Source of the DNA: Lachnospiraceae bacterium
GTDB taxonomy: Bacteria > Bacillota > Clostridia > Lachnospirales > Lachnospiraceae
DNA length: 48,133 nt
Assembly: GCA_017408735.1 (NCBI GenBank)
Contig: JAFQUB010000018.1
Span: 1 to 48,133, forward strand
Direction: 5' to 3'
The notes under the pieces are model-generated. The model had not been told where the DNA came from and ran no database searches. It saw nothing but the letters and a program-made list of their open reading frames with translations. This document shows positions 16,184 to 23,879 of this stretch, one piece after another (positions within the stretch are counted from its first letter, which is position 1; every line of letters starts with the position of its first letter). Both the position numbers and the translations under genes were made by a program.

Positions 16184-16215
16184 GTATATAAATATTGCAA
16201 AAATCCACCATAAAT

Positions 16216-16248
16216 TTGACAAAATATACGGAAGAATTTCGCTATAAT
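16216..16248 (+). promoter_or_regulatory. Candidate Spo0A-dependent promoter of spoIIGA
   Basis: ttgaca (16216-16221) and tataat (16243-16248) are both perfect but 21 bases apart, too far for normal sigma-A use. The Bacillus subtilis spoIIG promoter has the same design, and Spo0A~P binding lets polymerase use it. tttgaca (16215-16221) differs by one base from ttcgaca, the reverse of the Spo0A box tgtcgaa. ttcgcta (16238-16244) is a weaker match. Confidence 0.55.
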
Positions 16249-16273
16249 CATGTCTATGTTAAGGAGGTGGAAT

Positions 16274-17098
16274 GTGCAATATGAAGTCTATGTAGATAAA
16301 CTGTTTCTTATGAATCTGTTTTTTGACAGTCTGATGCTTTGGGCAACCGGACGAATACTAAAATTAAAGCTCTCTCCTTTTAGAATAGCAGTAGCAGGAG
16401 GGGTTGGGAGTCTTGGACTGTGCAGTGTTTTTATACTGCCCTTTGAAAATGCCTGGTCCAGATTCCTATATTTAGGAATTGTGATTTTTCCACTTATGTT
16501 ATTTGTTGCTTTTGGCAAAAACTCATGGAAAAAACAGATTCAGGCAGGAATGGTTTTGATAGGTGTTTCTGTCCTAAGTGGAAAAATGATAGAATACATC
16601 GTTGGCGTAATATATGCAGGATTTTCTATAAAAATGAATGGAGTCCTGATTGGTATGGCAGGTGTTATAAGTATCTATTTTATTAAATTGATAAGGAAAA
16701 TGTACATAGAATTAAGGGAGGAAGAAAGCAAATATTATACTGTGCTGATAAAGTATCGGGAAAAGGAAGTGTTGGTGGATGCCCTGTATGATACAGGAAA
16801 TCTGCTGAAAGATCCATTTACCGGAAAGTATGTACATATTATAGACAAGAATATAACAGAGAATCTTCTTGGCGATAGCAGTAAGGTTTCGATGAAAGAA
16901 CATGAAATACATCTGATTCCTTACCGTACAATTACCAAAAGTGGGATGTTACCGGTATTTACCATAACAGAAATGTTAGTCAGCAACGGAAGAGAAGAAA
17001 TTTGTCTGAAAAGCCCCATATTGGGGATTAGCAATGGAGAAATCAGTTCCCGGGAGAAGTATCATATGATATTAAATGCAGGAGAATTAAATAATTAA
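16274..17098 (+). CDS. spoIIGA: Sigma-E processing peptidase SpoIIGA
   Basis: SpoIIGA is the membrane aspartic protease that removes the pro-sequence of sigma-E in the mother cell after polar septation. The 274-residue product starts [20 protein letters not shown], like the family, has about five membrane segments in the first 150 residues, and ends in a protease domain with [16 protein letters not shown], where Asp173 in DTGN is the catalytic residue. I chose GTG 16274 because aaggaggt at 16261-16268 sits five bases upstream. An upstream ATG at 16250 lacks a binding site. It is followed by its substrate gene sigE after 16 bases. Confidence 0.95.
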   Translation: MQYEVYVDKLFLMNLFFDSLMLWATGRILKLKLSPFRIAVAGGVGSLGLCSVFILPFENAWSRFLYLGIVIFPLMLFVAFGKNSWKKQIQAGMVLIGVSVLSGKMIEYIVGVIYAGFSIKMNGVLIGMAGVISIYFIKLIRKMYIELREEESKYYTVLIKYREKEVLVDALYDTGNLLKDPFTGKYVHIIDKNITENLLGDSSKVSMKEHEIHLIPYRTITKSGMLPVFTITEMLVSNGREEICLKSPILGISNGEISSREKYHMILNAGELNN

Positions 17099-17114
17099 TT
17101 TTAGGAGGAAAGAC

Positions 17115-17855
17115 ATGTATATAAAAGTATCTATGGCAAACCATTTTAAATTGAGAGTAATTCCTACAGTGCAGAATGTAATGTTTTCAAAACATGGTGA
17201 TGTGCATTACATTGGTGGAACCGAGGTTCTCCCGCCACCTTTGGAGCCGGAACGGGAAGCAGAAGTAATCGGTGATTTGGGCAGCCAGTACGACAGTGAG
17301 GCAAAATCCATATTGATAGAACATAATTTAAGACTTGTGGTTTACATAGCAAAAAAATTTGATAATACCGGGGTCGGGGTGGAAGATTTGATTTCCATCG
17401 GAACCATTGGCTTGATTAAGGCTATCAATACTTTTAATAGCAGCAAAAATATTAAGCTGGCAACCTATGCATCCAGGTGTATTGAGAACGAAATTTTAAT
17501 GTATTTAAGAAGAAACAGCAAAACAAAACTGGAGGTTTCCATTGATGAACCTTTGAATGTGGACTGGGATGGAAATGAACTGCTCTTATCAGATGTGCTG
17601 GGGACAGAGGAGGATGTGATATATCGTGATATTGAAAACGAGGTGGAGCGAAAATTGTTGAAGAAGGCAATTGACAAACTGTCAGAACGGGAAAAAAGAA
17701 TTGTGGAACTTCGGTTTGGAATTAACAGCGAAACGGGAGAAGAAAAAACCCAGAAAGAGGTAGCAGACCTGCTTGGTATTTCTCAATCTTACATATCCAG
17801 ATTAGAAAAGAAAATCATAAGACGTCTGAAAAAAGAAATTGTAAGATTTGAATAA
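17115..17855 (+). CDS. sigE: Sporulation sigma factor sigma-E (pro-form)
   Basis: Sigma-E is the first mother-cell-specific sigma factor. The 246-residue protein is very close to the family: [44 protein letters not shown] and [19 protein letters not shown] (region 2), then [17 protein letters not shown] and a region 4 helix-turn-helix ([22 protein letters not shown]). About 30 residues precede YIGG and form the inhibitory pro-sequence cut by SpoIIGA. This one ([13 protein letters not shown]) is shorter and less hydrophobic-basic than in Bacillus. It probably drives spoIIIAA-AH in this window. The ribosome binding site is aggagg. Confidence 0.97.
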   Translation: MYIKVSMANHFKLRVIPTVQNVMFSKHGDVHYIGGTEVLPPPLEPEREAEVIGDLGSQYDSEAKSILIEHNLRLVVYIAKKFDNTGVGVEDLISIGTIGLIKAINTFNSSKNIKLATYASRCIENEILMYLRRNSKTKLEVSIDEPLNVDWDGNELLLSDVLGTEEDVIYRDIENEVERKLLKKAIDKLSEREKRIVELRFGINSETGEEKTQKEVADLLGISQSYISRLEKKIIRRLKKEIVRFE

Positions 17856-17885
17856 ATGAAAAACGCATAAAAAAACCATGAATTG

Positions 17886-17914
17886 TTGTAAAATATATGG
17901 CAAAATGATATAAT
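17886..17914 (+). promoter_or_regulatory. Sigma-A promoter before the metallo-hydrolase gene
   Basis: ttgtaa (17886-17891), a 17-base spacer and tataat (17909-17914) lie in the 121-base gap after sigE. They suggest that the next gene is also expressed during growth. Confidence 0.65.
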
Positions 17915-17976
17915 TGTTATATCTTAACAGAAGAATTTAATGCTTGAAGATTTAAAGTATAGAAGGGGTGAGCCAT

Positions 17977-19578
17977 ATGAAACTTACATTTATAGGAGCA
18001 GCTCATGAAGTAACCGGAAGTTGCCATTGCCTTCAAGTGTGCGGTAAAACTATTTTAATAGACTGTGGTATGGAACAGGGTGAAGATGCTTATTTAAATG
18101 CGGAATTACCGGTTAGTGAGGCGGCGGTAGATTATGTGTTATTGACGCATGCGCATATAGATCACAGCGGATTACTGCCAATGATTTACAGCAAAGGATT
18201 TCGGGGAAAAATATATGCGACGGAAGCGAGCACGGATTTGTGTGACATCATGCTTCGTGACAGTGCACATATACAGCAGTTTGAAGCAGAGTGGCACAAC
18301 AGAAAGGCAAAACGTGCCGGCAAAGAGGAAATTGTACCAATGTACACCATGGAAGATGCAGAAAATGTGTTGGCTCATTTTATACCGTGTGAGTATATGA
18401 AAAAGATATCTATTGATGAAAATATTGAAATTCGTTTTTCGGATGTGGGACATTTATTAGGCTCTGCCAGCATTGAAGTATGGTTTGAAGAAAATGGTGT
18501 GAAACGTAAAATTGCATTTTCCGGGGATATTGGAAATATTAATCAGCCAATTATCAAAGATCCTCAATATTTAAAAGAGGCAGACATCGTAGTAATGGAA
18601 TCCACCTATGGTGACAGAAGCCATGGTCCGAGAATAGACTATGTAGAAAAACTAACCGGAATTATACAGTCTACCTTTGAAAAGGGCGGCAATGTAGTTA
18701 TCCCGTCCTTTGCGGTAGGAAGAACACAGGAAATGTTATATTTTTTGCGAAAAATTAAAGAAGACCGTCTGGTAAAGGGATTTGAAGACTTTGAAGTATA
18801 TGTGGACAGTCCACTGGCTGTAGAGGCAACAAATATATTTAACAAAAATATTCAATCTTGTTTTGACGAGGAAGCTATGGAACTGGTACGGGCAGGAATT
18901 AACCCAATTAGTTTTCAGGGATTAAAGCTTTCCCTCACCAGTGAAGAATCTAAGGCAATCAACTTTGATTTGAAGCCAAAAGTAATTTTATCTGCCTCAG
19001 GTATGTGTGAGGCAGGGCGAATCCGCCATCACCTGAAACATAACTTGTGGAGAAAAGAATGTACCATTCTTTTTGTAGGATATCAGGCGGTAGGTACGCT
19101 GGGAAGAATATTACTGGAGGGTGCTACCAGCGTAAAACTGTTCGGTGAACTCATTGATGTAAAAGCAAAAATTGAAAAGTTAGATGGAGTCAGTGGTCAT
19201 GCGGATAAAGAAGGTTTGGTGAAGTGGGTAAGTTCCTTTGACCCACCCCCGGAAAAAGTGTATGTGGTACACGGTGAAGATAAAGTATGTGAAATATTTG
19301 CAGATTATCTGAGAAAGGAACTGGGACTGGATGCGGAAGCACCATATACAGGTTCTGTATACGAATTAGAATCCAACAAGATGATTAAGGAAGGTGATAG
19401 AAACAAGATTCCTGCAAAGAAAGCAAGTGCGAAACGTGCTTCTGCTGTATTTGCAAGATTGCTGGCAGCAGGACAGAGGCTTATGTATATCATTGGCAAG
19501 AGCGAGGATTTGGCAAACAAGGATATCGCCAAATTTGCTGACCAGGTAAATTCTCTCTGTGATAAGTGGGAAGATTAA
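17977..19578 (+). CDS. MBL-fold metallo-hydrolase of beta-CASP type (probable RNase)
   Basis: The 533-residue protein has the zinc motif H58-A-H-I-D-H63 of metallo-beta-lactamase folds (LLTHAHIDHSGLLP), further ligands in SDVGHLLGSASIEV and FSGDIGN, then beta-CASP blocks including VMESTYGDR, VIPSFAVGRTQE and VILSASGMCEAGRIRHHLKH. The late histidine block is VSGHADKEGL. This is the YsdC/CPSF-73-like exonuclease group that degrades or processes RNA, but its substrate here is unknown. About 80 residues after the core are basic and unassigned. I chose ATG 17977 because aggggtga lies just upstream. Its place between sigE and sigG, usually adjacent in Bacillus, is notable. Confidence 0.88.
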   Translation: MKLTFIGAAHEVTGSCHCLQVCGKTILIDCGMEQGEDAYLNAELPVSEAAVDYVLLTHAHIDHSGLLPMIYSKGFRGKIYATEASTDLCDIMLRDSAHIQQFEAEWHNRKAKRAGKEEIVPMYTMEDAENVLAHFIPCEYMKKISIDENIEIRFSDVGHLLGSASIEVWFEENGVKRKIAFSGDIGNINQPIIKDPQYLKEADIVVMESTYGDRSHGPRIDYVEKLTGIIQSTFEKGGNVVIPSFAVGRTQEMLYFLRKIKEDRLVKGFEDFEVYVDSPLAVEATNIFNKNIQSCFDEEAMELVRAGINPISFQGLKLSLTSEESKAINFDLKPKVILSASGMCEAGRIRHHLKHNLWRKECTILFVGYQAVGTLGRILLEGATSVKLFGELIDVKAKIEKLDGVSGHADKEGLVKWVSSFDPPPEKVYVVHGEDKVCEIFADYLRKELGLDAEAPYTGSVYELESNKMIKEGDRNKIPAKKASAKRASAVFARLLAAGQRLMYIIGKSEDLANKDIAKFADQVNSLCDKWED

Positions 19579-19626
19579 AAATTGTGATTTGTCAAGCCCC
19601 AAAATCTTTTAAAATCGGGTATAAAT

Positions 19627-19687
19627 AAGAGCCATAATGAGAATTCTTCTAGTAGGAAAATACAAGGAGGAAATCATTATGGCTCTT
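19627..19687 (+). promoter_or_regulatory. Inverted repeat enclosing the sigG ribosome binding site and pairing its start codon
   Basis: aagagccataatga (19627-19640) is the exact reverse complement of tcattatggctctt (19674-19687). The 33-base loop holds aaggagg (19664-19670), while the ATG at 19679-19681 lies inside the stem. In mRNA this 14-pair stem would bury the start codon and first codons. A role in dampening or timing sigG translation is inference. The repeat itself is exact. Confidence 0.7.
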
Positions 19688-20455
19688 AATAAAGTTGAAA
19701 TATGTGGAGTAAATACGTCAAAGCTTCCGCTTCTGACCAATGCGGAAAAAGAGGAATTATTTGTTCTGATACAGAATGGAGATAAAGAGGCGAAAGAGAA
19801 ATTTATCAAAGGAAATTTACGACTTGTGTTAAGTGTAATAAAAAGGTTCTCCAACAGTAATGAAAATGTGGATGATTTGTTTCAAATTGGCTGTATCGGT
19901 CTGATTAAAGCCATCAATAATTTTGATACCACATTAAATGTGAAGTTTTCTACCTATGCAGTGCCGATGATTATCGGAGAGATACGAAGATATTTAAGAG
20001 ATAACAACAGTATTCGTGTAAGTCGTTCCTTGAGAGATACTGCATACAAGGCAATTTATACCAAGGAGAGTCTGACTCGTAAAAATTTGAAAGAGCCTAC
20101 CATTAATGAAATTGCGGAAGAAATAGGGATTTCCAAAGAAGATATCGTGTATGCCATGGATGCCATACAAAGCCCGGTCAGTTTGTTTGAGCCGGTATAT
20201 ACAGAAGGGGGAGATTCCCTTTATGTGATGGACCAGATTAGTGATAAAAAGAACAAAGAAGAAATCTGGATAGAGCATATTGCATTAAGTGAAGCCATGA
20301 AAAAACTGAATGAAAGGGAAAATGAAATTCTCACATTACGTTTTTTTGAAGGAAAAACCCAGATGGAAGTGGCAGATTATATTGGGATTTCACAGGCACA
20401 AGTCAGCAGATTGGAAAAGAACGCATTGAAGTTTATGAGAAACTATCTGACGTAA
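19679..20455 (+). CDS. sigG: Sporulation sigma factor sigma-G
   Basis: Sigma-G directs late forespore transcription. The 258-residue protein begins with the family N-terminus NKVEICGVNTSKLPLL, then KGNLRLVLSVIKRF, VDDLFQIGCIGLIKAI, KFSTYAVPMIIGEIRRYLRD (region 2), RVSRSLRDTAYKA, and SPVSLFEPVYTEGGD before a region 4 helix-turn-helix (TQMEVADYIGISQAQVSRLE). ATG 19679 matches the family start, with aaggagg eight bases upstream. An in-frame ATG at 19637 has no such site. The leader can form a long hairpin covering the start codon. In Bacillus the gene is first transcribed by sigma-F and then by itself. I could not find a convincing sigma-F or sigma-G promoter. Confidence 0.97.
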   Translation: MALNKVEICGVNTSKLPLLTNAEKEELFVLIQNGDKEAKEKFIKGNLRLVLSVIKRFSNSNENVDDLFQIGCIGLIKAINNFDTTLNVKFSTYAVPMIIGEIRRYLRDNNSIRVSRSLRDTAYKAIYTKESLTRKNLKEPTINEIAEEIGISKEDIVYAMDAIQSPVSLFEPVYTEGGDSLYVMDQISDKKNKEEIWIEHIALSEAMKKLNERENEILTLRFFEGKTQMEVADYIGISQAQVSRLEKNALKFMRNYLT

Positions 20456-20511
20456 TTGGTTATAAGAAGGAGAAAATAATCATATAGTGATAAAAAAGTC
20501 GGGTGAAATAC

Positions 20512-20775
20512 ATGCGTCTTTGTGAAATTAAAAACTGTGAAGTGATTAATGTACGAAACTGTAAACGCTTAGGCTTTGTGGCAGATGTGGATATTGATAT
20601 ATGCAAGGGAATTATTATAGCATTGATTATTCCGATTCCGGGCAAATTTTTCTGGTGTCTATGCAGAGAGAAAGAATACGTGATACGTTGGTGTGATGTG
20701 AAACAGATAGGTTGTGATATTATTCTGGTGGATGTAAATGAGGAGGAATGTATTGAAAAGTGTAGGGAATGTTAA
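20512..20775 (+). CDS. YlmC/YmxH family PRC-barrel sporulation-associated protein
   Basis: The 87-residue protein matches the YlmC/YmxH pattern: RLCEIKNCEVINVRNCKRLG, VADVDIDICKGIIIALIIP, then EYVIRWCDVKQIGCDIILVDV. Members are small beta-barrel proteins of unknown function, often next to sigG or linked to sporulation, and synteny with Bacillus sigG-ylmC supports the call. It has nine cysteines, including a CIEKCREC tail, more than usual, so metal binding is possible. The start ATG 20512 follows gggtga. A GTG at 20503 is the alternative. Confidence 0.85.
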   Translation: MRLCEIKNCEVINVRNCKRLGFVADVDIDICKGIIIALIIPIPGKFFWCLCREKEYVIRWCDVKQIGCDIILVDVNEEECIEKCREC

Positions 20776-20806
20776 AAATCTTCTGCGGTATTTTTAACCG
20801 CAGAAG
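20773..20806 (-). terminator. Terminator of the lacI-type gene (minus strand)
   Basis: cttctgcggt (20780-20789) pairs perfectly with accgcagaag (20797-20806). Read on the minus strand the stem is followed by attttt, giving a terminator for the regulator gene. On the plus strand only A residues follow, so it should not end ylmC transcription well. Confidence 0.75.
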
Positions 20807-20811
20807 AAAAA

Positions 20812-21810
20812 TTAACGTGGTATTGCAGCAGAAGTAGATTCCCTTTGAATAAAGTTGGGGCGTAACAATAACTGTCCCACCGGAATATTGTGAATCAAAC
20901 CATCGATGGAAAGATAAGCACTTTTTCCGAGCTCCAACCGATTTTGTCGGATGGTAGTCAACGGTGGTGTGAGTGTCGTGGAAAGGGGAAGATCATCAAA
21001 ACCGATAATGCTGATGTCTTCCGGAATGCGAAATCCTTTCTTTTTACATTCGTCTATTACACCGACAGCAATGATGTCGCTGGAGCAGACGATGGCTGTG
21101 GCGCCAAGTTCCAGAAAATCAGGTACAAAATATTTGGCGCATTCGGAACCATAGTAACCAAATTGAATTAGATTCTTATGTGGGGACAGTCCGAGAGTTT
21201 CCATGCTTTTAAGGAAAGCCTGATGGCGTTGTTGGGAAATCATGGAATTTTCTGGCCCATTTAAAAATGCAATTCTGGTGTGGCCAAGCTGTTTTAAATG
21301 GGAGATAACCGAAAAAATCCCCTCATTGCTATCTGTTCCCACATATCCAACAGAAGGATTCATAGGAATAAAGTTATCTAGTAGTACCGTAGGAAAAGCT
21401 GTCGTTGATAACTGTTTAATCCAACGGTCTTCTTGAGTGAATCCTAAAAGAAAAGCGGCAGTAAAGCCGTTCTTCATCATGTAAGCATCGTATCGTGTGT
21501 TTTCCTGAAAGGCGGTAGTTACAGGAACTACAGTAACATGCCAATTATCCTTCAGTGCCATATGTTTAAAACCGATGACAACATCATGAGCGAAATAATC
21601 TATACTTTCATAATCCATGTTTTCGATAAAAATACAAAGCTTACGAGTACCCTCTGTACGCATTCTTTTGGAAACATAACCCATTTCAATCGCTGTATCG
21701 AGAACCAGTTCTCTTAATTCGTCGCTAATATCACTGGCTCCATTTAAGCCTTTGGATACTGTGCTGACGGCAACGCCTAACTTCGCTGCAATGTCTTTGA
21801 TTGTAGCCAT
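20812..21810 (-). CDS. LacI-family transcriptional regulator
   Basis: The 332-residue repressor has an N-terminal helix-turn-helix and hinge (ATIKDIAAKLGVAVSTVSKGLNG, given in part: TIKDIAAKLG then STVSKGLNG) and a periplasmic-binding-like effector domain with VGYVGTDSNEG, IAFLNGPENS, AIVCSSDIIAVGV and IIGFDDLPLS. It is divergent from the sugar-binding protein gene and so probably represses the alpha-glucan uptake operon, with a maltooligosaccharide as likely inducer. The binding site aaggagac lies before the start. Perfect palindromes in its own promoter point to autoregulation. The exact ligand cannot be read from sequence. Confidence 0.9.
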   Translation of the reverse strand: MATIKDIAAKLGVAVSTVSKGLNGASDISDELRELVLDTAIEMGYVSKRMRTEGTRKLCIFIENMDYESIDYFAHDVVIGFKHMALKDNWHVTVVPVTTAFQENTRYDAYMMKNGFTAAFLLGFTQEDRWIKQLSTTAFPTVLLDNFIPMNPSVGYVGTDSNEGIFSVISHLKQLGHTRIAFLNGPENSMISQQRHQAFLKSMETLGLSPHKNLIQFGYYGSECAKYFVPDFLELGATAIVCSSDIIAVGVIDECKKKGFRIPEDISIIGFDDLPLSTTLTPPLTTIRQNRLELGKSAYLSIDGLIHNIPVGQLLLRPNFIQRESTSAAIPR

Positions 21811-21842
21811 TGTATAAAATGTCTCCTTTCTTGCTTTTAAAA

Positions 21843-21880
21843 AGTAATTTTGTAGTCAAAATTACTAATTACTTGAAGTA
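21843..21880. promoter_or_regulatory. Candidate operators at the lacI-type promoter
   Basis: agtaattttg (21843-21852) and caaaattact (21857-21866) are exact inverted repeats separated by tagt. They lie just downstream of the minus-strand promoter. A second palindrome, tactt-g-aagta (21870-21880), overlaps its -10. Position suggests repressor binding sites, possibly for the regulator itself. Confidence 0.5.
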
Positions 21881-21905
21881 TAGAGGAAAATGAAAAGTTT
21901 TGCAA
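21877..21905 (-). promoter_or_regulatory. Sigma-A promoter of the lacI-type gene
   Basis: On the minus strand ttgcaa (21905-21900) and tatact (21882-21877) are 17 bases apart, about 70 bases before the start codon. Confidence 0.65.
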
Positions 21906-21999
21906 TACAAAAATTAAAAAAACTGTAAGATAGTTGTAAAAAAAACAAGGAAAAAAGTGGAAAGTGTAAAAAATGCACAAAAACCCATATTTGAAATTG

Positions 22000-22012
22000 T
22001 TCACAATGTGAA
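22000..22012. promoter_or_regulatory. Palindrome upstream of the uptake operon promoter
   Basis: ttcaca-a-tgtgaa is a perfect 6+1+6 palindrome, 26 bases before the -35 of the operon promoter. It differs from the palindromes at the regulator promoter, so a different protein may bind it. Confidence 0.35.
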
Positions 22013-22038
22013 AAGTGATAAAAAAATCATGCATATTG

Positions 22039-22068
22039 TTGACAATCCGCAGTGAAAAGTGCTAAATT
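22039..22068 (+). promoter_or_regulatory. Promoter of the alpha-glucan uptake operon
   Basis: ttgaca (22039-22044) and taaatt (22063-22068) with an 18-base spacer form the best promoter in the 536-base gene-free stretch 21811-22346. The transcript would carry a leader of about 270 bases that is A/T-rich and has no gene I can support. Confidence 0.5.
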
Positions 22069-22346
22069 ATACGTGGGTCGAAAATTTACGAAAAAGTTAA
22101 ACCGTAATTGGATTGCACAAATACGTTAAAATGTTTGCAAAAGCTTGATAAAAATGATAATATATTTGTGTAATATAGTGAAAAACGATCCGAAAAGATG
22201 AAAAGCGATTTTAGTAATATTGTACAAGTTTTTGAATATAATAGAAAATGTGGACATAGTTGCTGAAAAGCTGGACATAATTAACAAGAAATAAGATATG
22301 TTTTACATATTTTATTATAATAAAAAAAGAGAGGTAGAAAAAAGTT

Positions 22347-23687
22347 ATGAAGAAGAAAAAAGTTTTATCTTTGTTATTAGCTACAGCAATGGCTGCAACA
22401 TGTTTGACAGCTTGTGGCGGTAACGACACAACAACAGAACCAGAAACAGAAACAACAGAAGAAACTGGGGAAGAAACAACAGAAGAAACAACAGAAGAAG
22501 CTGGGGAAGAAACAACAGAAGAAACAACAGCTGCTGATGAAGAAGAAATCACAGCTACAATTAAAGTTTGGTCCCCATCAGAAGATCAGTCTGCTGAAAA
22601 TGGTAACTGGTTAGGAACAATGTGTGATGCTTTCAACGAAGCTCATCCAAACTGGAACTTAACATTTGAATATGGTGTATGTGCAGAAGCTGATGCTAAG
22701 ACACAGGTAGGACAGGATCCAACTGCTGCAGCAGATGTTTACTTCTACGCTAACGACCAGTTAACAGACTTGATTGCTGCTAATGGTATTGCTAAATTAG
22801 GTGGAGAAACCGAAAACTACGTAAAAGAAACAAACTCTCAGGCAATTGTTGATTCTGTAACAGTTGATGGAGCAGTTTACGGTGTTCCTTTCACAACAAA
22901 TACATGGTTTATGTACTATGATAAGAGTGCATTCACAGAAGATGAAGTTAAGAACTTAGATACAATGCTTGCAAAAGACAAAGTATCTTTCCCATTAAAC
23001 AACTCTTGGTACATCGCTTCTTTCTATGTAGCTAACGGATGTACATTATTCGGAGATGGAACAGATGAAGCTGCCGGAATCGACTTCGGTGGAGATAAAG
23101 GTGCTGCTGTTACTACTTACTTAGCAAACATGGTAGCTAATCCAAACTTCGTAAACGATAAAGATGGTTCAGGTCTTGCTGGATTAAGAGATGGTTCTGT
23201 AAAGGCTATGTTCTCAGGTTCTTGGGATTATGCAGCTGTTAAAGAAGCTCTTGGAGATAACTTCGGTGTAACAGTTCTTCCATCAATCACAATTAATGGA
23301 GAAGCTAAACAGATGAAATCTTTCGCTGGTTCTAAAGCAATCGGTGTAAATCCTAACTCACAGTACCCACAGGTAGCTGTAGCACTTGCTAAATTCTTAG
23401 GTAGCGCAGACGCTCAGCAGAGCCACTATGACTTAAGAAGCATTGTTCCATGTAATACAGAATTACTTGCTCAGGAAGCAGTTCAGGCAGATGCATTAGT
23501 AGTAGCTCAGAATGCAACATTCGATACTACATCAATTCTTCAGCCATTCGTTTCCAAAATGGGTAACTACTGGACACCAGCTGAAAACTTCGGTAACTCT
23601 TTATTAAACGGTGAAGTTACAGCTGACAATGCTGCTGAAATGACAGAGTCATTCAACACATCTTTAAATACTTCAGCAGTAGAATAA
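22347..23687 (+). CDS. Maltodextrin-type ABC transporter substrate-binding lipoprotein
   Basis: The 446-residue protein has a lipoprotein signal ending LTAC (Cys23), then an acidic Thr/Glu linker (about 27-55, repeated EETTEE units) that holds the binding domain off the membrane. The mature domain (about 60-446) is a family 1 extracellular solute-binding fold: ATIKVWSPSEDQ, VYGVPFTTNTWFMYYDKSAF, VKAMFSGSWDY and the C-terminal TDNAAEM-like stretch. Two MalFG-type permeases and an amylase follow, pointing to maltooligosaccharides or starch fragments. Codon use is biased to a few codons (for example many gaa, aca and aac), which suggests high expression. Confidence 0.93.
   Translation: MKKKKVLSLLLATAMAATCLTACGGNDTTTEPETETTEETGEETTEETTEEAGEETTEETTAADEEEITATIKVWSPSEDQSAENGNWLGTMCDAFNEAHPNWNLTFEYGVCAEADAKTQVGQDPTAAADVYFYANDQLTDLIAANGIAKLGGETENYVKETNSQAIVDSVTVDGAVYGVPFTTNTWFMYYDKSAFTEDEVKNLDTMLAKDKVSFPLNNSWYIASFYVANGCTLFGDGTDEAAGIDFGGDKGAAVTTYLANMVANPNFVNDKDGSGLAGLRDGSVKAMFSGSWDYAAVKEALGDNFGVTVLPSITINGEAKQMKSFAGSKAIGVNPNSQYPQVAVALAKFLGSADAQQSHYDLRSIVPCNTELLAQEAVQADALVVAQNATFDTTSILQPFVSKMGNYWTPAENFGNSLLNGEVTADNAAEMTESFNTSLNTSAVE
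22461..22532 (+). repeat. Tandem 36-bp duplication in the lipoprotein linker
   Basis: 22461-22496 and 22497-22532 are 36-base copies differing only at the fourth base and in the last codon. They encode two 12-residue acidic units. The in-frame copy number can change linker length. Confidence 0.9.
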
Positions 23688-23725
23688 GATTATTTGTAAA
23701 CAAAAGTTTACTTGAAAACAAAGAA

Positions 23726-23755
23726 GTCCATTGCGTTATTTATAACGCATTGGAC
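23726..23755 (+). terminator. Intercistronic hairpin between binding protein and permease genes
   Basis: gtccattgcgttat and ataacgcattggac pair except at one position, followed by gtcttt. The T-run is short, so it is more likely a partial terminator or mRNA stabilizer. Such a site keeps binding-protein levels above those of the permeases. Confidence 0.6.
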
Positions 23756-23879
23756 GTCTTTGATGTAAAAAAGTTAATTATTATATTAAAATCTTAAAAT
23801 AAAGTGACGATTACTACATGGCGGAGCCTAATTCCGCAGAATACCGCTTATAGGTATGTGTAGACCTGGAGGTTAGAAA

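Noticed and set aside
20780..20806. The 20780 hairpin as a terminator for sigG and ylmC
   Set aside because: On the plus strand the stem is followed by A residues; only the minus-strand reading has a T-run.
22179..22214. Catabolite-response (cre) sites before the uptake operon
   Set aside because: tgaaaaacgatcc and gaaaagcgatttta resemble cre but have wrong spacing around the central CG, so I do not call them.
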